Origin: Planctomyces sp. SH-PL14
GTDB taxonomy: Bacteria; Planctomycetota; Planctomycetia; Planctomycetales; Planctomycetaceae
Direction of reading: 5' to 3'
Assembly (NCBI RefSeq): GCF_001610835.1
Contig: NZ_CP011270.1
Coordinates: 5,474,001-5,538,000 of the forward strand
DNA length: 64,000 nucleotides
The notes under the pieces were generated by a model, which made no database searches, was not told the origin of the DNA, and saw nothing but the letters and a program-made list of their open reading frames with translations. Positions 7,863-15,988 of this stretch are shown here, piece after piece. The translations under genes and the position numbers were made by a program. How positions within the stretch are numbered: the first letter of the stretch is position 1; each line of letters opens with the position of its first letter.

Positions 7863-9523
7863 GGGGTCCCTTCGGGAGCGGTTTCGGGGAGCAGGAGGTC
7901 GAGGAGATCGCGCCCGGACCACCCGGAAACCACCTCTGCGACGTCAGTGCAGGAGTTCAGGGCCGCTTTCCGGGCTTCACAGTGCGTCGCTACGGCCTTT
8001 TTCCACTCCGGGATGAGTTCGGAGTCGTCTGCGGCCTCCAAAAGCCCGCAGAGAGGCAGCACGGAGTCGAGGAGATGCTCCTCGTGCTCGCGGTAGAAGG
8101 CGGTTCCCCACGCGAACCAGTCCATCTGGGGAGTTCGGGCTGCCACCTTGGCGACTTTCTCCCGCTCGATGTCCGCTTTCCGGTTCAGGAGGGGGAGTAG
8201 GGCGTCCCGGCAGGCGTTCCGGACGTTCTTGGAGGACTTAGCCGGCGGCGCGGGGGTGGGTTGAGGGGCAGGTGTCGCCGGCGGCCCCGCGGTGAGTTCC
8301 GTCCAGTTCGCCGGGATGTGCCGCTTGTCCCCCTCCGGCCCGATTGTCGGCCGGGACTCGATCCGGTTGATGTCGTTGACGCTGTAGACGCCGGTCGCGC
8401 GGCCCTTGTCGTAGCTCCCCCAGCGGGCCGTCGCGTCCATCCGGAGCCGGGCGTTCCGGTTGAACTCCATGAAGTGGGACTCGGACTCCAGCTCCTGGGG
8501 ACTGAGCAGCTTCTCCGCGCACTCCGCCTCCCACTCGCACAGCCAGCGGTCGAGGCAGTCGTCGAGGTAGTGCTGGCTCTCGATCTCCAGCGAGTTGTAG
8601 GACGTCCGGGACTTGTCCCCGAGTTTGTGCGGAGGGACCCCGGTGATGTTCGAGACCGTCATGACCTCGTTCTCGAGCAGCCCGACGGCGGCCGCCTCCT
8701 CCGGCTTCGACGAGAGGGGCAGGAACTTCACCCCCTCGTGGAGCATCGCCACCTTCCCGGTGTTCTTCAGTCCCTCGGCCGCCTTCTCCCAGTTCCGCTG
8801 GACGTTGTCGACCTTCTCCTTCTTCATGTTCTCCGGGACCATCAGCACGCCGGAGACGTTGGTCCCGTTCCCGAAGAACTTGCAGACCCACTTCCGGGTT
8901 GCCATCCCGAGGGACAGGGCCTCCGCCATCAGGGACATCACGTCGATCCCGCAGAGACCGTTGTGGGACAGGCCGCGGATGTGCAGGACGTCACGGGAGC
9001 GGAACTTCTTGGGCTCGGTTCCGACGGTCGTCAGGTACCAGATCTCCGACGAGCCAACCGTGTCATCGGTCAGCGTGACGGGGTAGGTCACGTCCGGATC
9101 CAGGATGACCAGTTCCCGCGGGCGACCGGCGCCGTCCCGGATGATCGCCGCAAACCCGTTGCCGCGGAGGAGGGCGTGGGCGGTCATCGTCTCCCGAAAC
9201 GTCATCGCCAGGAGGAAGGGATTCGCCCGGCGACGGAGCAGGACGTAGGCGGGGTGATCCTTGTCGACCTCCTTGCCCCCGTCCTTCAGGCGACGGTAGA
9301 CCGCGAACGGCAGCCGGCCGACGTCCCCCGAGATGAGGCTGATCGCGCGGAACAGCGCGGGGTAGCCCATCGCCGTCTTCTGGTTGACGGTGATCCCGGT
9401 CGAGGTGGGCTCGCCCATGAGCCCGTTCTCCTCCCACGTCTTTGGGTCATCGAGGCTGAGCGCGGGATTCTCCAGAGAGTTCCGCAGTTCCCCGTCGAGG
9501 CCGATGTGAATGATCTGGTTCAT
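7859..9523 (-). CDS. Portal protein (HK97 family)
   Basis: 554 residues from ATG 9523 (MNQIIHIGLDGELRNSLENPA...). A longer frame exists upstream but runs over the terminase end; the chosen ATG overlaps the TerL stop as ATGA. Portal family features: YPALFRAISLISGDVGRLPFAVYRR, HALLRGNGFAAIIRDGAGRPRELVILDPDVT, VLHIRGLSHNGLCGIDVM and EVMTVSNITGVPPHKLGDKSRTSYNSLEIESQHYLDDCL. After residue about 415 a Pro/Ala-rich linker leads to a C-terminal helical domain of about 110 residues. Twelve copies would form the DNA channel at one capsid vertex. Confidence 0.95.
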   Translation of the reverse strand: MNQIIHIGLDGELRNSLENPALSLDDPKTWEENGLMGEPTSTGITVNQKTAMGYPALFRAISLISGDVGRLPFAVYRRLKDGGKEVDKDHPAYVLLRRRANPFLLAMTFRETMTAHALLRGNGFAAIIRDGAGRPRELVILDPDVTYPVTLTDDTVGSSEIWYLTTVGTEPKKFRSRDVLHIRGLSHNGLCGIDVMSLMAEALSLGMATRKWVCKFFGNGTNVSGVLMVPENMKKEKVDNVQRNWEKAAEGLKNTGKVAMLHEGVKFLPLSSKPEEAAAVGLLENEVMTVSNITGVPPHKLGDKSRTSYNSLEIESQHYLDDCLDRWLCEWEAECAEKLLSPQELESESHFMEFNRNARLRMDATARWGSYDKGRATGVYSVNDINRIESRPTIGPEGDKRHIPANWTELTAGPPATPAPQPTPAPPAKSSKNVRNACRDALLPLLNRKADIEREKVAKVAARTPQMDWFAWGTAFYREHEEHLLDSVLPLCGLLEAADDSELIPEWKKAVATHCEARKAALNSCTDVAEVVSGWSGRDLLDLLLPETAPEGTP

Positions 9524-11343
9524 ATGAGGGGGATCTCGTACTCGTCGTCGGTCGATTCGCGGCCGTGGTACAGGCACTCGCTGATCGCCATGAGCGTCGC
9601 GACCATGCCGTCGATCTTGAACGGGCCGCCGATCTTGGCGGGACCCCATTCATCCTTGCCGTTCCGCTTGATGGTCAGATTGCCCGCCTGCCACGCGAGG
9701 CAGGTGTCTCCCCCGTGGATCAGCCGGCCGTCTTTCGCCATCTGGAGCATGGTCCGGATCGGCTCGTTGTAGAACCGCTCGGACTGAGAGAAGGGGAAGA
9801 TGCTGAAGCCGTGATCGTCCTGCAGCATCTCCGCCATCAGTTTCGCGAAGGACGGGTCGTAGGCCCAGGAGCGAATCTCCGCGAGCCCGGCCATTTCGAT
9901 GCAATACTCTGCGACTTCGCGCTGGCTGATCGAGTCCCCCTCGCAGACGATCAGTTCCCCCCGCTCGATGAACTGGGCGAGCGGCGCCTGATACAACTTC
10001 AGGTCGGTGTCCCGGCAGGTCCAAGACCGCACCTTCAGGTCGATCGACATCTGCCCGTCGACCATCCGCGGGAAGGCGAGGGCGACCGCCGCGAAGTCGC
10101 TGTTCCGACCCATGTCAAAGGCGCCGAAGCCCGATCGCCCCTTCATCTCCAGGATGGGGGAGTTGCCCTTTGCCCACACCTCCGGCAGGATCGCCCGGGT
10201 CGCTGAGGCCGTCTTGACGTTGCAGTAGTACCGCCTCAGCTTCGAGATCGCGGAAGGCTTGCGCCGTGCCTCATTCGCCGCCGTGCGGTAGGAAGACACC
10301 TTGACCGTGCGACCAAGATGCGGATTCGCCTTAATCCAGCACGCCTCGTCGAACGGGTCATCGTCATCATCGATCCGGCAAATGAACGAGAACAGGGTGT
10401 CGTCAAACACGGCGCCGGTCAGGACGGACTCGACACAGCGCACCGCGTAGTCGTCCTCCTCAGCCCAGATTTCAGACTTGTCGTCGCCGGCGGTCGTGAT
10501 GGTCAGGATGAGGGGCTGGCGACGGGAACCGCTGCCGGTGTCGATCTTCTCGTGAAGTCCGCGGTGGATACCGCGCCACGCATGGAGCTCGTCCTTGATG
10601 ACGCCATGGGGGAACAGACCGTCCGTTCCATCCGAGTCACTGCCCAGCGGCCGGAAGAACGAGTTCGTCTCTGGATACTCAATGACCTTCTTTTTGACGT
10701 CGAGGCGAGCCTTGAGCGCGGCGGACTTCAGGACCATGGCCCGGGCGTCCCGGAAGACGATTGCGGCCTGATCCTCCTTCGTCGCGACAGAGTAGACCTC
10801 TGCCCCCTCCTCCAGGGGGTTGTCGAATACCAGCAGCAACAGAGCGATCACCGCGGCGAACAACGTCTTCCCCCACTTCCGTGCGATGCAGATGTACCCC
10901 TTCCCGAACCGGCGGAACCCGGTCTCAGCGTGCCGCCATCCGAACAGGCACCAAACGATGAACAGCTGGTCGGGCTCGAGGATGACGGGCGTCCGCGCCC
11001 ACTCCGCCTTGTAGTGCTGGCAGCACCGCTCGATGAACTCGATCGCCTCAAGGGCATGTGCCTCCGAGAAAACAAACCCGCGTGCTCCTGCTTCCTTCAA
11101 GTCCTTCAGGTGCCGCTTGACCGCCAACCGCTGCAACCGGCCGGCAACGATCGTCCCGCTGTCTACGCCGCGGATGTAGGCTTCAACGATGCTCTTCCGC
11201 GCAGCGTCATCTCGCTGATTGGGTCCCCCGTTCCCTGCGGGGCCCCCGTTGCCGTTGAGATGGTCCCTGGCGGGAGCAGGCCGGTTGCCGCCGCCGGCGT
11301 GAGGCCGAGTTCCCTTTGCAGCTTTACGAGCTGGGACTGGCAC
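9520..11343 (-). CDS. terL: Terminase large subunit
   Basis: The motor and nuclease that cuts and pumps phage DNA into the prohead. Motor half: Walker A-like ARKWGKT, Walker B VIKDE (GLFPHGVIKDELHAW) and coupling motif TITTAG. Nuclease half: RNase H-type acidic residues in GAFDMGRNSDFAAV, IVCEGDS and WAYDPSFAKLM. The start is uncertain. No ATG exists in the proper region, and the frame is open to 11439. I use the GTG at 11343 (AAGGA three bases upstream), which overlaps TerS; a second GTG is at 11364. The family core seems to begin only near 11195 (KSIVEAYIRGVDSGTIVAGRL). Confidence 0.92.
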   Translation of the reverse strand: MPVPARKAAKGTRPHAGGGNRPAPARDHLNGNGGPAGNGGPNQRDDAARKSIVEAYIRGVDSGTIVAGRLQRLAVKRHLKDLKEAGARGFVFSEAHALEAIEFIERCCQHYKAEWARTPVILEPDQLFIVWCLFGWRHAETGFRRFGKGYICIARKWGKTLFAAVIALLLLVFDNPLEEGAEVYSVATKEDQAAIVFRDARAMVLKSAALKARLDVKKKVIEYPETNSFFRPLGSDSDGTDGLFPHGVIKDELHAWRGIHRGLHEKIDTGSGSRRQPLILTITTAGDDKSEIWAEEDDYAVRCVESVLTGAVFDDTLFSFICRIDDDDDPFDEACWIKANPHLGRTVKVSSYRTAANEARRKPSAISKLRRYYCNVKTASATRAILPEVWAKGNSPILEMKGRSGFGAFDMGRNSDFAAVALAFPRMVDGQMSIDLKVRSWTCRDTDLKLYQAPLAQFIERGELIVCEGDSISQREVAEYCIEMAGLAEIRSWAYDPSFAKLMAEMLQDDHGFSIFPFSQSERFYNEPIRTMLQMAKDGRLIHGGDTCLAWQAGNLTIKRNGKDEWGPAKIGGPFKIDGMVATLMAISECLYHGRESTDDEYEIPLI

Positions 11344-11684
11344 TTGTCCTTCATCCCCACGCACGGGTGCGGAATCTTCGTCCCGTTTCCGGCGACCGTG
11401 ACGTACCCCTCCGCCGCGAGTGTTTCGTGATGCGCCCAATACTCCGCCCAGGTCTGACAGTAGAGAGCGAGGACATCCCGGAACCGATCCGAGAGCAGGC
11501 CGGCCGCCGCCAGCACGGGTGCGATGTGATCCCAGGTGGCAAGGGCGACGCCGGTGAGACCAGCGGGAGCCGCAGGAACGGACCCAGCACCAGCCAGGAG
11601 CCCCCCGGAATGACGGTCACGGCGGTAGGTGCCGGCACGTTCATGGACAGCAGCCGGCTTCGGTCGAGGTCCACGACGCCCCAA
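11163..11684 (-). CDS. terS: Terminase small subunit (P27-type)
   Basis: 173 residues beginning MGRRGPRPKPAAVHERAGTYRRDRH, the typical start of P27-family small terminases (MxxRGxxPKP with a basic tail). The middle part, GVALATWDHIAPVLAAAGLLSDRFRDVLALYCQTWAEYWAHHETLAAEGYVTV, is the conserved helical core. It ends with KDKCQSQLVKLQRELGLTPAAATGL. It recognises the packaging site and recruits TerL. The C-terminal end overlaps the TerL frame. Confidence 0.9.
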   Translation of the reverse strand: MGRRGPRPKPAAVHERAGTYRRDRHSGGLLAGAGSVPAAPAGLTGVALATWDHIAPVLAAAGLLSDRFRDVLALYCQTWAEYWAHHETLAAEGYVTVAGNGTKIPHPCVGMKDKCQSQLVKLQRELGLTPAAATGLLPPGTISTATGAPQGTGDPISEMTLRGRASLKPTSAA

Positions 11685-11835
11685 GGAACGACCCCCTGAT
11701 GAAACGTGACGAGATTTCTAGGACGCGGCGGTGCGGTTTCCGGGGTGGGGGCTGGCAGAAAATCGACCACCCCTCCCCCTCGCGTTTGGCACGCGACATT
11801 GCGTGCCGTGCCGCCTCAAACTTCTGCGATTCGAG

Positions 11836-11922
11836 TCACCTGAATTCCTGCCACATCTGAATGCCAGTGCAAACGATCGTGATCAGTAGGCACACCAACG
11901 TGAGAACCTCAATCCATCCCAT
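11836..11922 (-). CDS. 28-residue membrane peptide
   Basis: A short frame (MGWIEVLTLVCLLITIVCTG...) whose ATG overlaps the HNH stop as TAATG, so it is translationally placed like the other coupled genes of this operon. It consists almost entirely of one hydrophobic helix (residues 4-22) with a charged end WQEFR. It could be a minor lysis or inhibition peptide. Support is only the coupling and the hydrophobic pattern. The 150 nt between it and TerS shows nothing else. Confidence 0.35.
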   Translation of the reverse strand: MGWIEVLTLVCLLITIVCTGIQMWQEFR

Positions 11923-12218
11923 TACAGCGTCTCCCCATGAGTCTTGATCGCGTGGCACCTACGACACAGGGACTGGAAGTTCGTCTCATCGAAGAACCGC
12001 GGGTCTGCTGGTCCTGATACCGCTTCGATGTGGTCGACCAGATCCACCGGGGTCACGATGCCTTCCCTCTCCCAGCACATAGCACAGTTCGGGTTGCTCT
12101 CTCTCCATCGCTTCGAGACCCGCGCCCACCGTCCCCCATACCCACGCTCTGTCGCAGTCCGGCGGTCATCCGGCCGCTTCAGGCCAAACCGTTCTCTCCT
12201 GCTCTTCACCCGACTCAT
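11922..12218 (-). CDS. HNH endonuclease next to terminase
   Basis: 98 residues from ATG 12218, overlapping the upstream stop as ATGA. HNH pattern: CAMC at 45-48, the DH pair at 62-63 (VDHIEAVSGP), Asn80 (FDETNFQSLC) and CRRCH at 85-89. A single HNH domain just upstream of terS/terL is a known arrangement (HK97 gp74 type), where it helps terminase cut cos or concatemer DNA. The longer open frame upstream overlaps the HTH gene and is not used. Confidence 0.85.
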   Translation of the reverse strand: MSRVKSRRERFGLKRPDDRRTATERGYGGRWARVSKRWRESNPNCAMCWEREGIVTPVDLVDHIEAVSGPADPRFFDETNFQSLCRRCHAIKTHGETL

Positions 12219-12487
12219 GACGCCATCGCCTCCGGCGAAGGTGGGTTCAGCAGGGCAGCGACCTTCTTCCGGACCTTCCTGATCCGACGGGAGACGCTGG
12301 ACCGATGGAGCCCCACACACTCGGCGATCCGGGAGTACGACCAGCCGCGGGTGTCTCGGAGTTGTAGGAGCCAGAGGTCCCGCCACCGACGGGGGGAGCC
12401 GGCCGCCCAGGACAGCATCGCACCGGTGGCGTAGTCGTCTCGCAACTCCACCCCACGATGCACGCCATCCCGATCGACAAACGCCAC
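12215..12487 (-). CDS. Helix-turn-helix protein, sigma region-4-like
   Basis: 90 residues, GTG start directly after the upstream stop. The segment DLWLLQLRDTRGWSYSRIAECVGLHRSSVSRRIRKVRKKVAALL reads as a sigma-70 region 4 or FixJ-type HTH: a helix, a turn, a recognition helix ending in RRIRK. Before it lies AAGSPRRWRDLW. Position before HNH-TerS-TerL suggests a late-operon DNA-binding role, perhaps packaging or late transcription; the sequence does not decide. Confidence 0.65.
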   Translation of the reverse strand: MAFVDRDGVHRGVELRDDYATGAMLSWAAGSPRRWRDLWLLQLRDTRGWSYSRIAECVGLHRSSVSRRIRKVRKKVAALLNPPSPEAMAS

Positions 12488-12823
12488 TCACTGAGCCTCC
12501 AGGTACGTATCGATGGTCCACAGGATCGCCGCGATGATCACGCTGTAGGGCCACGGCGCCAGACCTCCCATCAGCCTTATCCACCACGGCACCCCGTTAG
12601 CTGCCATCGCAGCAGTCACGAGCTGCCGGCGGCGCATCCGGGCAGCCTTAAGGTTCCCCTTGCACCCTACCGAAACGAGCGCCTTATCAATCGCCTTATG
12701 AGCCAGTTCGGCGGCTTGGCAGAACCGGTCGTAGTCCTTTGGGGCGATCCCATCCGTGCCGGCCGCATGGGCGTATGCCTTGGCGTGGCGTGCTGCTACC
12801 GCTGGTTCAAGGGCTCCTATCAC
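12488..12823 (-). CDS. Small C-terminally anchored membrane protein
   Basis: 111 residues from GTG 12823, preceded by GGGAGG at a good distance. The first 80 residues are helical and Ala-rich (MIGALEPAVAARHAKAYAHAAG, KDYDRFCQAAELAHKAIDKALVSVGCKGNLKAARMRRRQLVTAAM). Residues about 86-107 form one hydrophobic segment (GGLAPWPYSVIIAAILWTI). It belongs to the coupled lysis-like cassette. Function unknown. Confidence 0.6.
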   Translation of the reverse strand: MIGALEPAVAARHAKAYAHAAGTDGIAPKDYDRFCQAAELAHKAIDKALVSVGCKGNLKAARMRRRQLVTAAMAANGVPWWIRLMGGLAPWPYSVIIAAILWTIDTYLEAQ

Positions 12824-12825
12824 AG

Positions 12826-13128
12826 TCAGACCTCCCTCTCGAACGAAACGATCAGGTGCAGCCCGGCGACGATCCGGCCATCGAAGTAGACGTCGACATA
12901 CTCCAACCACGGATTGACCCCGTCCCGGTCCACTTCCAGCCGCTCGCTGGGGGTGATGCGAAAGCCATGAGGTTGTGGGTCCACAGAGAATCGGAACGGT
13001 GCCCGCACCTTCAGGTTCGTTCCCTTCACCAGTTCGATGAATCCGGCACCCAGTTCCCGAGCAAACTTCGCCACGGCGGCGGCCTGGTCGGGAGACTGGG
13101 CAACCGAGAGGTTCGCTTCCTGGGTCAT
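12826..13128 (-). CDS. Unknown protein of the late cassette
   Basis: 100 residues from ATG 13128 (MTQEANLSVAQSPDQAAAVAKFARELGAGFIELVKG...), overlapping the upstream stop. The second half is beta-type (APFRFSVDPQPHGFRITPSERLEVDRDGVNPWLEYVDVYFDGRIVAGLHLIVSFE). It has no membrane segment or signal peptide. I recognise no family. Confidence 0.55.
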   Translation of the reverse strand: MTQEANLSVAQSPDQAAAVAKFARELGAGFIELVKGTNLKVRAPFRFSVDPQPHGFRITPSERLEVDRDGVNPWLEYVDVYFDGRIVAGLHLIVSFEREV

Positions 13129-13277
13129 CGTCGCCACAAGTTCAGGAAGTCCTTCAGGATGAGGAACATCCCAAGCCAGACTGCAAAAAAGAACACAGCA
13201 CATGCTGCTGCGGAAAGTCCAAGCCAAAGCAGAACCGTCCACACATGACGCATCGTGATTTCAACAGCCAACAGCAT
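13125..13277 (-). CDS. Small membrane protein, holin-like
   Basis: 50 residues from ATG 13277, coupled to the protease stop as TAATG. About 28 central residues are hydrophobic (WTVLLWLGLSAAACAVFFFAVWLGMFLIL), enough for one long or two short membrane helices, and the end is LWRR. Such small proteins beside lytic enzymes can be holins or antiholins, but family membership cannot be shown. Confidence 0.55.
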   Translation of the reverse strand: MLLAVEITMRHVWTVLLWLGLSAAACAVFFFAVWLGMFLILKDFLNLWRR

Positions 13278-14185
13278 TACCGCCTCCGTCGGGGGAAGTA
13301 GGTCCGGATCTGGCCACCAGCCTGCGGGGCCGGGCAAACGCCACCAGGGCACGACTGGACCGGACGGGCCGGTGTAGGGGCAGATACCGCGGGAGCCGGT
13401 TGCGGGGTGGCCTTGGGGGCGTCAGCCACGATCGGCGTCATGGTCGTGATGAGCTTCGAATCCGGCTGCAGGCCGCGAATGGTCCCCAGGAGACACCCAT
13501 CGTCCCCGAAGACACCTCCGCCGCTGTCGCCGTTGTGGACCGGCGTCTCACAGGCGTCCAGCGGTACCAGACCGAATCCAGCCTTGATGTCGGTCGCCCC
13601 AATGTAGGTTCCCTGAGCGAACGACTTCGTCTTAAGCCCGTAGACCGTGACCCGTTCGCCGTAGACCGGCACTCGGACCGGAACCGGCTTCAGATTCGCC
13701 CCGGGGACGATCGCCACGGAGAAATCCTTCCCGGCGACCGGTGACCAGTTTGCCCGCTTCCATTCCCCGTCGACCAGGACCTCGGCGCGACTCCCGGCCG
13801 GCATCTGGTGCGTCAGGTGAGCAGCCGTGTGGATCTTGTCCGGACCGACCGCCACGCCGCAGCCATCGAACGTCATGCTTCCCGGCTGCCCGATGACGCC
13901 GTAGGCCATGCGGACAGGATAGACCGATTTGACCCACACCGGGTCGATCTTGGGCGGATCCGCGGGCGCCGGGACCTCCGGCAGCTTGATCTCCGGAATC
14001 ACGAACTCCGGGTCCTGGGGGAGACCGGTGAACTCCGGTGCGATCGGCTCGCCGGAGACTTCGACCGGTATCGCCACGATGGGCAGATCGACCGACTCAA
14101 CCGCGGCAACAGCAACCGGTGCCGCAGAGCGGGGGAGAAGCGTCAGTAGTGCCAGGAGCAGGGCAGAACAGAGAGCGGTGCGCAT
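13277..14185 (-). CDS. Exported trypsin-like serine protease
   Basis: 302 residues from ATG 14185, overlapping the stop of the papain-like gene as ATGA. It starts with a clear Sec signal peptide (MRTALCSALLLALLTLLP then SAAPVAVAA). A Pro/Glu-rich stretch of about 60 residues follows, then a chymotrypsin-fold domain: His123 in HTAAHLTH, Asp154 in GKDFSVAIV and Ser221 in NGDSGGGVFGDDG. Residues 245-302 are Pro/Ala-rich and basic, ending PRRRR. Phage-borne exported S1 proteases are uncommon. Within a cassette of small membrane proteins and with a second protease beside it, a role in breaking the protein-rich cell envelope is plausible. Alternatives are virion maturation or host-protein processing. 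Confidence 0.88.
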   Translation of the reverse strand: MRTALCSALLLALLTLLPRSAAPVAVAAVESVDLPIVAIPVEVSGEPIAPEFTGLPQDPEFVIPEIKLPEVPAPADPPKIDPVWVKSVYPVRMAYGVIGQPGSMTFDGCGVAVGPDKIHTAAHLTHQMPAGSRAEVLVDGEWKRANWSPVAGKDFSVAIVPGANLKPVPVRVPVYGERVTVYGLKTKSFAQGTYIGATDIKAGFGLVPLDACETPVHNGDSGGGVFGDDGCLLGTIRGLQPDSKLITTMTPIVADAPKATPQPAPAVSAPTPARPVQSCPGGVCPAPQAGGQIRTYFPRRRR

Positions 14186-15027
14186 CAGTTGATTCCCATC
14201 GGGTTGAACTGTCCCTCGTACTGGCGGTGGGGCGATTCGTCGCCCATCAGGACATACGCGCCGTACGGGGAGTAGTTCCGGTCCCGCATCTCTTCGTAGG
14301 CGGGCTCCGAAATGAAGAAGCCTTTGTCGTTGTGCGAGTTCGCGACCCAAAACAGCCATTCCCCGCGGGCGGTCAGGACCGGCCAGACGACCTCCGTCGC
14401 GTGTCCGCTGCTGCCGTGGCTCCGGCGGTACTGGCGACAGACTCGAGCCGTGACGCCCGGGGTGATCTCTTCCGTCCGGAAACTGAGCCCCCAGAAGTGC
14501 CCCCAGTGAATCGGGTTGCCGAGGGCTAGGTGAATCTTGGCTTCGCCGAAGGAGGGGGCGACGATCGCGCCGCTGATCCGTCGGGTGGCTGCACTGGCCT
14601 TGATGGCGGCCGTGTTCCAGCGGTCGAACTGCTGCCGGTTGCGGGTGTATTGGCTGTAGGGGTATTCGGCCTCCAGCGGGGCTCCGTCGCCTTTCAGGAC
14701 CGCGACGCCCGACTGCACTGACGTCCCCGAATTCGATCCGAGCTTCCGGTCGAGGATCTCGCAGGACTGGTAAACGAACATGCGGGATTGCTCGCCGGCC
14801 TTCCCCTTCCGCCGCTTCTCGATGACCTCGTTCCCGGTCGTCGCCGCGTTGGCTTGGCAATCGTTTTCCTTCTGCCACTCGTTGCGGATGAAGTTCCGCG
14901 GGTCGTTGTCGGCGGTGAGCAGCCGTTGCCAGTCCGGGAAGTCCTTCGGGTCCAGGGGGGCGCAGACCGAGAGCGAGCCATCGACTTCGGCTCGCAGTTC
15001 GTCGGATGCGATGATGATTCCGCTCAC
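14185..15027 (-). CDS. Papain-like cysteine protease
   Basis: 280 residues, GTG start overlapping the upstream stop. The papain pattern is visible: Gln52 and Cys57 in WQKENDCQANAATTGNEV (compare Q...C of papains), a YPY motif at 122-124 after GVAVLKGDGAPLEAE, His209 in GHATEVVWPVL and Asn230 in FWVANSHNDKGFF. Spacing Cys-His-Asn is normal for C1 peptidases. No signal peptide is seen, and the first 45 residues replace the usual propeptide. It is the partner of the exported serine protease downstream. A peptidase acting on the envelope is the leading idea; another is an enzyme packed in the virion. Confidence 0.75.
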   Translation of the reverse strand: MSGIIIASDELRAEVDGSLSVCAPLDPKDFPDWQRLLTADNDPRNFIRNEWQKENDCQANAATTGNEVIEKRRKGKAGEQSRMFVYQSCEILDRKLGSNSGTSVQSGVAVLKGDGAPLEAEYPYSQYTRNRQQFDRWNTAAIKASAATRRISGAIVAPSFGEAKIHLALGNPIHWGHFWGLSFRTEEITPGVTARVCRQYRRSHGSSGHATEVVWPVLTARGEWLFWVANSHNDKGFFISEPAYEEMRDRNYSPYGAYVLMGDESPHRQYEGQFNPMGIN

Positions 15028-15440
15028 CGTGCCTCCATTCCCGCCGCGAAACTGCGGAACCAGTCCGCCCGGGCCTTCGCTTTGACCGCGTCGTCGGCCT
15101 TCATCGCCCGGACCTTGGCGTACATGGCCTGAAACCCCGCTCCGGGACCGGATGCCGAGGTCGAATCCTTCGCCACCTTCCCGGCGACCTCCGCCCAGGC
15201 CTTCATCTCGGCAGCTTCGTCCTGGAACTCCATCGCCTCGATTCGATCGGCGTGCTTCCGGGCCGCCACGCTCGTCGCACCGCGGTAGGCGTTCCGCATT
15301 GAGATTGCGGTGGCCGATCCCTCCCCAGACGGCGGGGGCTCCGGCGAGGGAGAAGGGTCGGGAGCCCCCTGCCGTCCCATCGAGGAGACCAGCAGCAGCA
15401 CGACAGCAACGATCGTCAGGAGGATGTTCCGGGAACTCAC
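15024..15440 (-). CDS. Membrane-anchored helical protein (spanin-like candidate)
   Basis: 138 residues, coupled on both sides. Residues 6-21 are a hydrophobic anchor (ILLTIVAVVLLLVSSMG). A Pro/Ser-rich linker (PDPSPSPEPPPSGEG) and an exported helical domain with many Ala, Lys and Glu follow (AARKHADRIEAMEFQDEAAEMKAWAEVAGKVAKDS). An N-terminal anchor plus periplasmic helices resembles inner-membrane spanins, but no partner or family is recognised. Confidence 0.6.
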   Translation of the reverse strand: MSSRNILLTIVAVVLLLVSSMGRQGAPDPSPSPEPPPSGEGSATAISMRNAYRGATSVAARKHADRIEAMEFQDEAAEMKAWAEVAGKVAKDSTSASGPGAGFQAMYAKVRAMKADDAVKAKARADWFRSFAAGMEAR

Positions 15441-15727
15441 TTCGATTCCTCCCGGACCGGCCGCATCAGCTCCGTCAGCGCGGCGACCGTGTGGTTGAGA
15501 ACCGCATCCCGCCCCTGCGTCCGGGCGATCTTGGCCACCCGCAGCAGTTCAGCCGCAGCGGTGTCGATCTCATCCTCGGCACTGGCGACGGGAGCGGCCT
15601 TCCGGTTGAGCAACGGCAGCCACTTGAGCTTGACCCGCTTGCCAGCTTCAGACGCGCCGACGATCGCGACCAGCAGGCCGGACAGGCCGCCGGCAACCGT
15701 CTGCCAGTTTTCAATCAACCAGTCCAT
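15437..15727 (-). CDS. Small membrane protein of the lysis-like cassette
   Basis: 96 residues. Residues 10-27 (TVAGGLSGLLVAIVGASE) form one membrane segment, followed by a basic stretch GKRVKLKWLPLLNRK and a soluble helix (EDEIDTAAAELLRVAKIARTQGRDAVLNHTVAALTELMRP). The ATG overlaps the next gene's start region as ATGA. Confidence 0.6.
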   Translation of the reverse strand: MDWLIENWQTVAGGLSGLLVAIVGASEAGKRVKLKWLPLLNRKAAPVASAEDEIDTAAAELLRVAKIARTQGRDAVLNHTVAALTELMRPVREESK

Positions 15728-15736
15728 CTGAGTCCC

Positions 15737-15988
15737 TTAGGAGTTGTCTGCCTGCCAGGCCTCGATGGCGGCAACGAGCCACGCGACACCAGCGGAGACT
15801 GCGGCATCGGCGAATCCGAAGTCGTACTTGTTCAGCACGCCCAGCGCGGCGACTGCCCCAGTCCCGACGAACACGACCAGTGCCAACTTGACCGTGTACC
15901 AGAGGTCTTCGAGGTCGAACTTGCCGGGGGTCGAGTTCTGGTTCGTGCCGAGGAAGGCTTTAGCAAGGGTGAGGAGTTTTTCGATCAT
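15737..15988 (-). CDS. Holin-like protein with two membrane helices
   Basis: 83 residues (MIEKLLTLAKAFLGTNQNSTPGKFDLEDLWYTVKLALVVFVGTGAVAALG...). Hydrophobic segments at about 33-52 (TVKLALVVFVGTGAVAALGV) and 59-78 (FADAAVSAGVAWLVAAIEAW) are joined by a short turn NKYDFG. Size and layout fit class II holins. The ATG overlaps the stop of the upstream gene as ATGA. Confidence 0.6.
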   Translation of the reverse strand: MIEKLLTLAKAFLGTNQNSTPGKFDLEDLWYTVKLALVVFVGTGAVAALGVLNKYDFGFADAAVSAGVAWLVAAIEAWQADNS

